The notes under the pieces were generated by a model. That model saw only the letters and a program-made list of their open reading frames with translations. It searched no databases and had not been told where the DNA came from. Made by a program: the position numbers and the translations under genes. A DNA stretch of 64,000 bases from contig OY294067.1 in the NCBI GenBank assembly GCA_958510875.1, positions 266,326,180-266,390,179 of the forward strand. The letters run 5' to 3'. This document shows, one piece after another, positions 22,379 through 33,959 of this stretch. The stretch is from Endomychus coccineus. Taxonomy: Eukaryota > Arthropoda > Insecta > Coleoptera > Endomychidae. Positions within the stretch are counted from its first letter, which is position 1. Each line of letters opens with the position of its first letter.

Positions 22379-23366
22379 TTAGTGGAGAAAAGCAATATTT
22401 TCTCGTGTAGTATGTGCTGTTGCACCGTCATGCTGGAAATAACCGTACCGAAGTTCATCATCGTTTAACTGTTGCACAAATTCAGCCAAAAAGTTGTGTC
22501 TGTACCTTTCTGCGTTGACGGTGAAATCGAAAAAAATTGGCCCAATTATTCTTCTGCGAGAAACTGCCATCCAAACACCGATTTTTTGAGCATGTAGTGG
22601 CGATTCAGTAAAAACATGAGGGTTATCATTGCTCCACATTCGCATATTTTGAGAATTGATGTATCCCGAAAGATGGAACCACGCTTCGTCAGAAAAAAAA
22701 GTTAAGTCCAGAAGATCGTCATTCATTAAATTTGACAAACCAATGGCAGTAAGCAAGGCGTCTGGGGTGGTCTGCGGGCAGAAGAGCTTGATATGCTTGC
22801 ATCTTATATGGATGCATGTTCAAGTCTTTCTTTAAAATCTTCTGACATGTTCCATAAGAAAGTCCAATTTCCTGAGAAAGACGTTTCAAAGGTTTTGCAG
22901 GCTCCTCTTCCATACGTTGACGAACGTCATTGACAACTTCTTCTGTACGAACTCTAGGTCTACCAGCAACTTTTTTATGACTCACACAACCAGTTTCGCG
23001 GAATACTTCAACACCAATTTGTAAGGCACGCATAAAAATTGTCCGGTAATATTTCCACGTTTGGGAAGTGCTCTCGAAAATTGTCCAAACAGAAACGTTG
23101 ACTGTATTGCCAATTTCCATTAACTAGCGCACCCGTTCGAAAATAGGCTTCAATCATGAAAATTTTGTGCTGTGTGGTAAGAGGCATGATTCAAAAACTG
23201 GATTAGAAAATTTCAGCACAACGACTTAACAGATTCTGACATGATATTTGTAGGTTATTGAAGATGTCAGTGTGACAGTGACATAATTATTTCAAACGTA
23301 AACTAAGACATACGTTTTAGATTCCACAACCACCCTTGACCAAGATATTTTTTGATATCCCGGTAT
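22379..23366 (-). pseudogene. Mariner-like transposase, frameshifted and 3'-truncated
   Basis: Two overlapping minus-strand frames belong to one gene. The first (23120-22719, 133 codons) holds the DNA-binding part: GRPRVRTEEVVNDVRQRM and KRLSQEIGLSYGTCQKILK, a helix-turn-helix. The second (22756-22379, 125 codons) holds the catalytic part: LTFFSDEAWFHLSG with the first aspartate, MRMWSNDNPH, KIGVWMAVSRRRIIGP, and GYFQHDGATAHTT with the second. A single shift in the overlap (22719-22756) separates them. The sequence ends before the third aspartate motif. The 50 bp at 23319-23369 are probably its 5' terminus. This is the least decayed mariner-like frame here apart from the truncation. Confidence 0.88.
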
Positions 23367-23369
23367 TTA

Positions 23370-24588
23370 CATGAGAACAAATTTTTTATTATCTTTCTTT
23401 TTGTTTCAATTTTAAACCTGTTTTGTAACACATTTCTAAGTTTTGATTACGGTTTCTCTGATCTTTTTCATCTCAGAATCAATGAACAATAATTATCAAA
23501 TTTTCAACATTATCTGCAGTTATACGAATCAACTATAAGTATACACATATAATGTATATAATTTTTCATTTTGACCATTTCGTTTGTGTGATTGAGTCCC
23601 AACTTTCTATCTAGCTATGAATATAGTTCATATTATTAAATGTCTTTAATCTATCATATTATCTGCATTACATAATATTGGATCAACTACGTTCAGCTTG
23701 ATTTATATTATTGATAAGTAATCTCAATAATCTTATCAGAGTCAATAATTGATTTTCTATAATGAATTGAGAACGAATAGCTTGGGGATATGGAAAACTT
23801 GACCATGTGTTATCAGAATATTTAAATTCTTCACTTTCAAACTTTGCTCAAGCACAGCAAGTTACGAGAAAGGCGAACACAGTTTGAATTTATGTAAATC
23901 TGTTCCAGATTTCCCTGTCTGAAGTTGAGAACTGGTGTCATGATTTTCAATTGGAAAATAAATGAAGTTAATGTTTATTTGAATTGTTCTGTACTACGTA
24001 TTTTTTAGATTTTGCAACTCATTGTCTCAGGTCGGACTTCTGGCTAGACATGTTGTGTTCATATAAATAAAAGATTTATAACGAGGGCAGTTGGGACATA
24101 AAAATTTTGACCAAGAATTTCCACTACAATCGACTAACAAATAATGTAAAAAGCAAAATTTTCAATCCACTAAAGTTTTTTTTTTCTGAAAGGGTTTTGA
24201 GTCTAAGTTTTAGCCCTAGGGGTGTTAGGGGTGGGATGAGAAGGTTCTAATATGTATTAATAATCGAAAACGACCGATAAAATTCTTCGATTCTGTAGAA
24301 CGGGGCAACGCCAATCAGTCCTAGAAATCCACAAATCTATCGAATGTATATTAATTCACATCATATATAAGAGGCAAATACAACTCACTGACCCACTCAT
24401 CACGAAATCTTCGGAACGATACCGACTTGAACGTAGCAGGTAGGTTCCTTATCGACATAGGCACCCGTTAAGAACGGATTTTTCGAAACTCAATCCCAAA
24501 GGGGTAAAAGGTATTCGATATATTTTGATGACTTTGACACGTAGTCTTCATGACAGACAACTCCATAATTCGAGGGATCATTATCAGA
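23370..24588. other. No gene seen
   Basis: About 1.2 kb of AT-rich DNA with no frame, repeat or RNA signature that I can support. Confidence 0.45.
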
Positions 24589-24596
24589 GTTCAGAC

Positions 24597-24990
24597 CAGA
24601 GTTGCCAGGTAGTTTCCCCAATAACCCCCAGATGGCGCTGCAAATTCCCCATAAATTTGAAATGAACCCCTAAACTTTTAAATAATATACACATTATAAA
24701 ATGTGAGTCTTAAACTTCCTGCTTGTGCACGTTTCCAGGGAATCGTGTATCGCCCTCTACTTCAAGGGTAATAACGCAGATAACCGCGGACATTTGAATG
24801 ACGAATTTCTTAGACTCTTGTAACTTGTAAATGTTGTTATTGTTCGGTTGATTAATTCAAAAATTTGTAATGTTTAAAAATGACCAAAAGAAATTATCCA
24901 AATGAAAATCCCTAAGCAATTTCCCCCCTAAGATACCCAAAGCCAAGAAAAATAGATATTTAGGGGAAAACCCTTAACCTGGCAACACTG
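24597..24990. mobile_element. hAT-like MITE with 8-bp target duplication
   Basis: Ends are CAGAGTTGCCAGGT at the left and, on the other strand, CAGTGTTGCCAGGT at the right. The flanks GTTCAGAC (24589-24596) and GTTCTGAC (24991-24998) differ by one base. CAG at the tip plus an 8-bp duplication indicates hAT. At 394 bp it has no transposase frame. The tip differs from the CAGGGCCGG family at 20-22 kb, so it is a separate lineage. Confidence 0.85.
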
Positions 24991-24998
24991 GTTCTGAC

Positions 24999-26510
24999 TG
25001 TTTATCATAGGCCACACCTAACCCTTCAAATAGACAGGTAACGTTTACATGACAGTCAGCTGATACATTGATAGCTACTCTATAACACAGATGTTCTTGT
25101 TAATTCAAATAGACTTTCACAAAGCATAGAGTATAATTTTACATTTCTATTTTAGCCTTTAGCTGTTTCTACCTTAGATTACCTACACTATTTATTCTGA
25201 GGTTTCTACTCATTTGAAACATGCATTAGGTCTTGAAATTTGGGGAATGACATAGCGGCGGCGGGGCCGACGTTTTAACTGTCGATACAGGTATTAGTAT
25301 TTTATAAACTTTAGAACTATGTGCAATTTTTTTTTCGCGAACTAGTTATTTCTTTATATAATTACCCAACAGAATGAAGTAGTTTCATTTATACTCACGG
25401 AAATTGGCAATTATTGTCAATGGCGTTTCATTCAATAATTCACAGAAAAGTTCATGATGCGGTTGTTGTTTTCAACACTTTTATAGTTTCGGAACTTAGA
25501 ATGTCATTGTTCTTCCGTATACCACTCGAAATGATAAATGAAGTTCCTGTAAAAGTGTAATATTGAATAATGTAACAACATTCCTTCACTGTAATTGAAA
25601 ATTCAGTCAAGTCTAATCTGATAAAAAGTATTTATCGTAGCCTGAAAATGTCGTAAATGTATGAAAACGCCGTAAATATTTATAACGCTCACTTTGTTGA
25701 ATACAAGTTTTAATATTGCTCAATGATATAAAAACCAGACGGAATGGAAAGTATTCCTCTTGAGTAAATAATGATGTAAAACTTTATACCTGAAAGAAAC
25801 TGAACTGACGAGTCCAACTGAAAGGACAGAAAGTTTTGAAAAAGCATTGTTAGTGAACTTTCTTGTCGAATAATGTTGTCAAGTCATATGTCGAGGATGT
25901 TATTCTGAAAATTAGATTTAAGATCTGAATTGTGTTATCAGTACGATTCATGACCATAGAGATTTAATATATAGAGTTGTAAAATCCTGACTCCGTTTCA
26001 GAGCGGTCGCCTACTCCCCACCACTGGTCCAAGTAGGGATTACGCGACAGAATGATACCGGGTCAGTGTGGAAGCATTAGGAATGTACAATTCGAGTATT
26101 ATATCTGTAATTGCTCCCAGCTACTTGTTTTTTATAAAGACTGGTTTTATTGCTTTTTCAAAAGAAACAAATTTTGGTATTCAAACAAGTTTGTTATTTA
26201 TCTGACACACACGCCAATTCTATTCTTATTATGTATCTAGATTAATACAAAATGACACAGTTTAAACAATGAATATTAAATATTCACAGGAACAATATCT
26301 ATCAAGATCTCTATGTTCATGACTGCCTAATCGGCTTTCAAAATGCCTATACCATAATAGGATTCGAGATATTTGGCAGTGTGAATTAATGGTCTTGGAC
26401 AATTTATGTCGGAATTTTCGGTTGTACTTTTGCTGTTTTGAATCTAAATTTGACCGCCGCAAAATGAGATATTCACTCCCCTCGAATCGTGATGTATTAT
26501 ACATTATGAA
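24999..26510. other. No gene seen; may hold the copia 3' LTR
   Basis: No supportable frame. A copia polymerase tail on the minus strand ends at about 26515, so its 3' long terminal repeat would be expected in 25900-26510, but I could not identify matching LTR borders. The CG-rich CGGCGGCGGGG at about 25255 is an isolated patch. Confidence 0.3.
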
Positions 26511-26514
26511 TGCT

Positions 26515-27245
26515 ACGAATTTCACACTGTTCAAGACAGTAAGCGTGTTTTTTTCTTCTGATGTCCTTTAGTTAAGAAATCCACAACTATGTCTGTCGCC
26601 GAAACTCAACACGTTTCTTGATTTGTCCATCTTTAAGAACGTCCCGAACATAGTAATATTTAATGTCAGAATGTTTACTGCTCTTATGGAAAACAGGATA
26701 CGAGGCTAACTTGATACGTCCTAGGCTGCCAAAATAGTGACATTACTCAACTTATCGAAACCTAATTCAATCAGAAAACGTTGTAAAAATATTGCTCCTT
26801 TGGTCCCTTCTGTCTTTTTCTATTTGAGAGGCCGAATATATGGTATTCGGATCTCAAGTAGAAAAAGCAACGGTTTTTTAACAATTGACCAAATCGGAGT
26901 TCGCATAACATACTATAGGTTTCGAACCCGGAAGATACTAGATCATTGTCCATAGTTCTCTTTAGATATCTCAATACTCGTTTAGCGAGTTTCCAATGCG
27001 ATTCATCAAAACTGTCCAAGATAACTAGCAGCAAAAGCTATGTCATGTCGGGTCTAGTGGATGGTGCCAAATACGTGAAACATCCCACCAGTTCTCTGTA
27101 TGGCATATCTTCCTACAGTTTCTTAATCCTTTTATTAATGTCACGCTTGAGTCAAACTACGTACTAACTGTGTTACAGTTACACATTTCAATCGTTTCAA
27201 TGTCTCGTTGATGTAACCTTTTTGATTAAGAGATTCTTTTCAAAC
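26515..27245 (-). pseudogene. Ty1/copia retrotransposon, RT tail and RNase H, decayed
   Basis: On the minus strand the pieces appear in copia order: SLNQKGYINETLKRLKC (about 27240), MPYRELVGCFTYLAPSTRPDM (about 27105), then SFDESHWKLAKRVLRYLKRT (27013-26950). Near the end come a SKHSDIKYYYVRDVLKDGQI block and VVDFLTKG with a CLEQ tail (about 26650-26530). These are the hallmark RT-to-RNase H strings of copia polyproteins. Frame changes occur between most blocks. Integrase, protease and gag would lie at higher coordinates but are not present. Confidence 0.85.
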
Positions 27246-28156
27246 TCGATTCATTCGGGTGACAATGTATTATGGCATATTTATAAGAAAAAAACAAGAT
27301 GGCTGTTAAAATTGATACATGGAGGTCTTTGGGGTCGGAGATCATGATTTTTCAGTCAAAATTGAAAAAGTCAAAATGGCGGCTAAGATGGCGGACGAGT
27401 TTTGTGATTATCGTCAGATTCTATTCAAAATTGGTATAAGGGGGTTTTTGGGTTCGCAGATCATGCTCTTTTATCTATTTTTAGCACACTTTCAAAATAA
27501 AGCTTGTCTTTAACAATTATTTTCCTACAATCATATACATTTGATCCGCATGAGTGTCCGAAAGCGAGGGAAGTCACATTGATCACAGCTTTTTATTATT
27601 TTTAATATAGAGTATCACAGCATACAGTTTGACAGAGGTCGGATAATATCTGTCATATTATTCCATAGCTACTACTACTTCCTCTAAATAAAGTGTAGCA
27701 AGGTATTTTAAAAAACAGTGGAACTGAGTAAAGAAAAATTACACAAGTGCTTTTTCAGATAAAAACAGCTGCCCACTGTTTATTGAAAAAATTCTCGTTG
27801 TAATGGAGATACTAATGTATTATAGAAATAAATAGTAAAAATGAATTTCAACAATTTTTGACTAAGCCTTTGCCTAATTAAAAAATAATACTGTCAAATT
27901 ATATATCGTAAAGGGAATGACATTTCCTATGAATTTAAGGAAAAATAAGTTATAGTGGTAACTTTTTTGATTGATGCCCAATTGTTTGCCTGCAGATTTG
28001 GAAGGAATTATTCAATAAACGTTTTTTCCCTTTGAAAAATTTCAAACCTTAGCAAAATAAGGGGGGTGGGATTGCTTCTGGAAACACCTTGGTACAATTT
28101 CCAAATCAAAAAACGTTTACAATAATTCCTAATTTGTACACTTTTGAATTTTTCAG
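27246..28156. other. Upstream intron of GALT, no exon identified
   Basis: Ends in a good 3' splice site (TTTTGAATTTTTCAG at 28142-28156). The first GALT coding exon must lie further upstream and end so as to give one base of a split codon, probably G for glutamate. I found no convincing candidate here. Repeats shared with 49560 (GAGTGTCCGAAAGC) occur at about 27553. Confidence 0.5.
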
Positions 28157-29178
28157 AACATCCACATGTTCGATACAATCCCCTGAGAGGTGAGTGGATA
28201 TTAGTATCTCCAAACAGAGCTCTTCGTCCATGGGATGGTCTGATAGAAATAACAGCATCTGAAGTTGTCCCAAAATATGATCCGTACAATCCCTTATGCC
28301 CAAGGAATACTCGCTCTTCGGGAATTGTAAATCCAGATTATAAGTCTACCTTTGTGTTCCCGAACGATTTTCCTGCGTTACTGGAAAACACTCCACTGCC
28401 TCCGGAAAGTGACGATCCCCTATTTCAGACGAAAGGTGCAAGAGGTGTGTGTAAAGTGCTATGCTATCATCCTCATTCAGATGTTCATTTTACAAGTATG
28501 TCTGTGGAAGAAGTCGAAAACGTAATAGACGAATGGAAGAAGCAATTGAAAGAAATAGGGGAAAAATATCTTTGGGTTCAAATAATGGAGAACAGGGGCG
28601 ACATGATGGGTTGTTCAAATCCTCATCCTCATTGTCAAATATGGGCGTCGAATTACTTTCCAAACGAACCAAGGATAAAAGATCAACATTTACGACAATA
28701 TTACGAGAAATATAATAGGCCGTTGCTGCAAGATTATTTGGAGCGAGAACTCCAAAAAGGCGACCGAATAATTTACGAAAATAGCTCTTGGGTGGTTCTA
28801 ATCCCCTACTGGGCATTTTGGCCGTTCGAAACTATGGTTCTACCAAAGAAACAAATCCAGAGGTTTACCGATGTCGACGATGACCAAAGAAGAGATTTAG
28901 CGGAGACGTTGCAAGCATTGATTGGAAAGTATGATAATTTATTTGGGTGCTCCTTTCCATATTCAATGGGCTGGCATGGTGCCCCCACCGGAGAAAAATT
29001 TACTACCAGTATGCCATATTGGACTTTCCATGCCGTTTATTATCCCCCTTTATTACGATCTGCTACAGTGAAGAAGTTCAAAGCAGCTTACGAGCTTGTA
29101 GCTCAAGACCAAAGAGACATTTCGCCTGAAAAAGCAGCTGAAATATTGAGAGAACAATCCACAATTAAACTCTCCTAA
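28157..29178 (+). CDS. Galt: Galactose-1-phosphate uridylyltransferase, 3' exon
   Basis: This cytosolic Leloir-pathway enzyme moves UMP from UDP-glucose to galactose-1-phosphate. The exon encodes about 340 residues, nearly the whole protein. It begins in EHPHVRYNPLRGEWILVSP, the usual N-terminal block, whose glutamate codon is split by the intron (acceptor AG at 28155-28156). The active site MMGCSNPHPHCQIWA is at 28600-28641, and its second histidine (28630-28632) is the expected uridylylated nucleophile. Other family blocks are FPALLENTP, ARGVCKVLCYHP, PFSYSMGWHGAP-like (SFPYSMGWHGAPTG) and YYPPLLRSATVKKF. The frame is intact to a TAA at 29176. In many family members the metal-site segment reads HAH, but here it is HAV (Val at 29035-29037). 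The start codon is in a missing upstream exon; the TTG-led frame from 28144 is intron. No frameshift, so likely functional. Confidence 0.97.
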
Positions 29179-29295
29179 ACGTATAGATATTTGTAAATAG
29201 TTAATCTGTTTTTAATGCAATATACTTTAACTGTAAATATTTCTTAGGAAAAATATAGTCAAGATTATGTTATATATTTCGAAGCGAGGAGAAGT

Positions 29296-29301
29296 AATAA
29301 A
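29296..29301 (+). terminator. Likely GALT polyadenylation signal
   Basis: AATAAA 118 bp after the GALT stop codon, the first canonical signal downstream. A LINE remnant on the other strand begins only about 30 bp further on. Confidence 0.6.
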
Positions 29302-29332
29302 TTATTTGAGTCCTAACCTATCTTTGCGTGAT

Positions 29333-29690
29333 GAATCAATCAATCAATCAAAACGGAGGCGGACAAGTCCGGAGCGCTCCCCTTGAATGAGTTTAGCAGG
29401 CCTAAGGCAGTACCGAAGGCTAAGATTTTGCATGGACTGATATCTCTTATGGCTTCAAGCGGCTTATGTATTGTGCAGAGGTATTGTAGCCTGAGAGAAG
29501 CCAGTACTGGACATTCTGCTAGGATGTGAGAGGCAGTTTCATCCCCCTCTCCATATCTACTACAAGCTGGGTCTTCAACAATGCCCATTGTGTGTAGAGG
29601 TTTATTCAGATGACAATTTCTTGTGAGGAGTCCTGTCACCAGTTTTAGGTCTCTCCTGCTCATAGAGAGTAGGGTTTTAGAGAGTTTAGG
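29333..29690 (-). pseudogene. LINE 3' end: jockey/I-like RNase H tail
   Basis: The 107-codon minus-strand frame reads MSRRDLKLVTGLLTRNCHLN, PLHTMGIVEDPACSRYGEGD, ETASHILAECPVLASLRLQY. It is the C-terminal RNase H and cysteine/histidine tail of non-LTR retrotransposons of the jockey/I group (LSRRDL...LTGH..L..HL, C-x2-(C/Y)-x4-ET-x2-H-x4-C). The second cysteine of the knuckle is tyrosine here. It ends in an ATCA tetranucleotide run (29333-29350), the kind of 3' tail LINEs leave on insertion. It is 5'-truncated and lies tail-to-tail with GALT. Confidence 0.85.
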
Positions 29691-29849
29691 CGAGAACTCC
29701 CTAATGTGGAGCTTCCCCTACCCCATGCCGGGGAACCACGCCAGACCGAGAGCTACTGTATATCCAGTAGGAGGGCGTGGATCCCGGTGCGTGATGAATA
29801 CTGACGATGTTAATATGGATGACTATCTTGAAGTATTTGAATAGTTCTC

Positions 29850-31250
29850 AATGTTATACCAGGGTTATAAAGTCCAGTTCGAAATAAATAATAGGTTGCT
29901 TAAATTCCCATCTCTCCCAAACTTGGATTCCGAACTAGTCTCCAGAACACCTGAAGAAGGAAATAACAATTACGCGAATAAAAAAGTTCGCTACTTTCTC
30001 CCAACTGCAAATAAGGAAAATATTGCATTTGAATCGATATTTCAAATCGAATTCTCAACGAATTTATCGGTTTTGGACAATTTGGGAAATTAGTTTGTTC
30101 GTGTGAGGACAGGACACAAAGATAATTAAATCGCATAACAATTCTTGAAGACCATGAATATCAGTTCAGTTCAGTAATTTATCAATAATATAAACTCTTG
30201 GGTTCATGTAATTTTAGTGAGATTATATTTTTATTGCAAATGAGGGTCTATGTATTGATAAACCATATTTAATTCGCGATTTTGTTCTTTTCACACCGAA
30301 ACACCTCAAATTCATAGCCGATAAAGTCAGTTATTAAATGTATGATACAACATATTATCTGAAGAACAAGCACCTAGCTTATACTTTACTCCTTCGATTT
30401 TGTTTTTTCTACTTTGGTCTCCCATAGCTACTGGAAATGAAAAATGGTATAAGATATAATGTCGAGGTAATGATAATACTACAGATTTTATTCAGTTTCT
30501 CTAGGAAAAAGCACTATCGATTTTATCGAAATATTATTATACATACTACATTCCATTAATTCTCTAGAGGGTGGTTAATCCTAATTTATAATTAGTTTAC
30601 CATAAAACAGCTATTAGAATACCATTAAAACGTTCTATATTCACTGCAAAAGATTTTGCTAATCAAATGCATGATTGCATGTATCAATAACTATTCACTT
30701 TAAAGGGCACTGTACCTTCAGAGCTTTACCGAATTTTTTCGCTTACATCTCTAGAGTGAATGCGTTTAAATTGTATCATAATGGCAACTAAAATCGTATA
30801 ATTTTAGATTCTTTGTTGATATTTACTCTCGGATGATATAATGAAATTGCTGTAATGACGTCATTTGGATAGTTTTGCGATGTAAATATATTGATAATGC
30901 TTCTGAAGATAAACATAAATAGAATATAGTTCACCGCACAGTGTAGGTATACAAGAACAAACAACAACAGAAACATTAGATTTTGCGATGTTTATCAAAA
31001 TCAAATAATTCGAAGTTCTACAGAATGCATCAAACTAAAATAAACTTACGTACCTCATGTACTTCCAAGCGGCAATCTGTAGGTCTGAGGTTTCAATTGA
31101 ACTTTAATCTACAGATACGTTTCATTAATAATAGTCATTATTTTTTTTCTAAATTACATGGAAACATTTATTGTAACAATTTTTGATGAATCGAGAGATA
31201 AACTCACAAAACGTCAAGAATAAAGATTAAATTTTCTGAATCATGAAGAT
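29850..31250. other. No gene seen
   Basis: No family recognised on either strand. Short frames at 29851-30093 (+) and 30788-30976 (-) show no domain and no splice context. Given the minus-strand exon at 35.5 kb, its next exon could be here, but I did not find one. Confidence 0.4.
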
Positions 31251-31257
31251 AACTTGG

Positions 31258-31440
31258 ATGTCTAGTCCAGCGTGCTAACCAATTGCTCCATTTTGGTCCC
31301 ATCAGAGTCTTATATTTTTGTAAATATAAACCTCAAAAGGATAGTAGATCATTGATGAACACAATCGATTTGATGCCCTGCCATAGATTCACGCACATTC
31401 ATCTAAAGTTCAATCGTTTTGAATTGAGGAGTGTAGTTAT
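31258..31440. repeat. Repeat with tRNA-like segment, copy 2
   Basis: On the minus strand ATGGAGCAATTGGTTAGCAC then GCTGGAC looks like the D-arm region of a tRNA (A-box TGGAGCAATTGG at 31279-31290). The rest matches copy 1 at 18856-19075, including GTAAATATAAACCTC and CACGCACATTCATCTAAAG. Copy 2 lacks the inverted second half seen in copy 1. Confidence 0.55.
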
Positions 31441-33330
31441 GACTATTATCATGGTTGGTAATAACTCTGACAGTACACTTTCAATGATCTACTATTTTTT
31501 CAGGTCCATATATGCAAATATGCCTGACGTTGTCCTCCTCGACAAACTAACCAAGACTATGTATGCCATCGAATTCTCTAATCCGGCAGAAAAGAACATA
31601 GTCTTGAAAGAGGAGGAAAAATGAACAAAGTATCAAGATCTCGTGTTCGAGCTCCGCACGCTATACCCCTGCCACAATTCGTATTAGTTGGTTCTGATCA
31701 TCGGTGTTTTGGGCGGAATTCGGTCTTCGCTGCGTTCGAACTTGAAGATCATTCAAGATCATTCCAGCCTGTAAGAACTCGGCGCAAATCTTGATAGACG
31801 GAATGCAGAAGGCAGTCATTCTGGGTTCAAAAAGACTACATACATTCACTTATTTGCTAAGCTAAAGTGTAGATGTACGTTTTATATGTGTTCTTGGTAT
31901 TTCAGATCATCATTACTATGGATGAAATAAGACTTGTTCTTGACGTTTCGACAGTTTATTTCTATATTTATCGAAAATTGTTACGTTAATAAATATTTCC
32001 ATGTAATTTGGAAATAGATAGATGACTATTATTGATGAAACATATCTGCAGCCGACTTGTATATTAAATTCCAATTAAAACTGCAGAAAACATGGGATCG
32101 GTAGTATGTGAAAGAGCATTATCAGAAAATGTTATTGAAGAATTACAGCATACTAGTAACCTAGAATTGATGTTCGAAAGAACAGATTTTATAAATTTAT
32201 TTCAATTTGATCGAGATAGCCACTTAGATATCAATCTTAAGTTGTTATATATGCATCTTGGACTAACTGACACAATTTTTTATTAATGTACTAATTTCTT
32301 CTGGCATATGCGTTCAATCAGGTTTTCAATTCAAGAATATGACATATGGAAGAATTATTCTTCTATTATATGTAATACAATACAAGACACTTATAATAAG
32401 ATCCCCCCCTATTCATAAATGGTTTATATATCTTGACTACATGAGAGGAAAGCCTATAAATTTCGCAAAATATTAGTAGTATTGAGAGAGGAGGTAGGCA
32501 TTGGAGTTTTTCTTGAAACTTCGGAGATTATAAGCACAATAAAAGACCTCACTAGGCAAAAAGTTCCTCAACTACGCCTGTCAACAAGAGCTGTAATATT
32601 ACGAAAATATTCCACATTAGGACCATGCTGCGATAGCTGTGGTGATCCTTAGTCTTGTTTTTTGTGAAAGTACATTCAATTTTATTATATTCTAATATAT
32701 TTGTTTACTAACTACTGACCCTTGAGTCTTCCCCTACCAGACTTCAATTATAGTTCCTGGATCCATACACGATTTGAGTATTTTCATGTTCAAATCGTTA
32801 CAATAAGTGAATTAACATTATCTGTTATCTCCGACAAAATAATGAACGATGTGCTTATAGATTGTGTATCCGTTTATACTGATTATGAGTTTGTTCTGGT
32901 GTTAAGACGTTCTATCTTGGAAACTTCCTTTTGTTGCTTCAAGATTATATTGTATATTATTATTTTTAAGGGGGAAATTGAGGTCCCTTAATGCCTAGCC
33001 CAAAGTCCTTTGTACCCAGGGTCTCGAGTCACCTAGTGGAGCGGTTGTCACTCACGAGCAACCAAGGGCAGTTCCCATTCGGGAGTGTTCACAAAGCTCC
33101 CCCAGGTGAAGAGGTTAATACCATCTTCTTGATATATTATCCTTGAGTATATAGACCAGTGTATATAATCAAGGATATTGTTTATTGTCGGCCTAGTGAA
33201 GCGGTTCTGACTTAATGAGTGTTCACCGTTACATTGTATTTATTTTGGCGAAATTGTATGTAATGGCATGCGTTGGAACACTGCATGACTTGATTCTGTT
33301 CTTGTAGTATGCTGAATACCTTGAGGCAGT
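31441..33330. other. No recognised gene; one small open frame
   Basis: A + strand frame at 32092-32286 (64 codons, starts MGSVVCERALSENVIEELQH) has ordinary-looking amino acid content but no domain I know and no clear splice sites. Possibly coding-like text continues after its stop to about 32650. Paired direct phrases with CCTAGTGRAGCGGTT occur at about 33032 and 33193. I cannot assign a function. Confidence 0.3.
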
Positions 33331-33339
33331 ACCCTCTCA

Positions 33340-33870
33340 TGGGACTATCATGTGAGATCCATTGCGAAAACCACTTCACAAAAGCTTGGTTATCTATTCC
33401 GTGCCAAGAGCTACTTTACATCCTGGCAGCTCCTCATAATCTACAAATCACAGAATCGACCTGACCTGGAGAGTACTGTTCACATGTTTGGAATTCGACT
33501 CCCAAACAAACGCTGAAGCTCTTGGATTCTATTCAGAAGAGAGGTATTTGTCTGATTGATGGTGTCACACTTACGAGTTCATTGATCTCTCTAGAACAAC
33601 GTAGAAAGGTGTTCATCAGAAATCTCGTTTGTTGTTCCACCACGAGAGATTCCAAATAGGCGGACTAGATGAGCTCAAACTAGTCACCCCTTCATTGTCA
33701 AGCTAGAGACCTACGGAACTTCTTCGTATCAGACATCATTTTTCTATCAAACAGCTAAGTTGTGGAACTTTTTACCTAGTGAGGTCTTTCCCTATTCCTA
33801 TAACCTCCAAACCTTCAAGAAAAATTCGAATGCCTATCTCCTCACTCAAAATTCCACCACTGGCTCACAC
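33340..33870 (+). pseudogene. LINE reverse transcriptase C-terminus (jockey/CR1-like)
   Basis: Blocks typical of the region after the RT palm are readable: HVRSIAKTTSQKLGYLFRA with SWQLLIIYKSQNRPDLE (about 33347-33475), then LDSIQKRGICLIDG (about 33521), SLEQRRKVFIRNLVC, and near the end TAKLWNFLPSEVFPYSYNLQ with TFKKNSNAYL (about 33751-33840). This is the thumb and tail seen in CR1- and jockey-clade LINEs. Frame changes and stops split it. Upstream RT and endonuclease domains are absent. Confidence 0.78.
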
Positions 33871-33959
33871 GATGTTCTTCGAATATTATAGGTTTCCCTC
33901 TCGTGTAGTCAATGTATAAAAAAAGGATAACGGGGCGAACTGAGTTCAGAGGCTGGCAT

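Noticed and set aside
28144..28156. Using TTG at 28144 as the GALT start
   Set aside because: It reads through a clear 3' splice site (TTTTTCAG). A eukaryotic cytosolic enzyme would start at an ATG in an upstream exon.
28490..28816. Minus-strand frame of 108 codons within GALT
   Set aside because: Shadow of the GALT coding frame with no motif of its own.
32092..32286. Naming the 64-codon frame as a host gene
   Set aside because: No recognised domain, and the presumed continuation is out of frame; recorded only as an unassigned frame.
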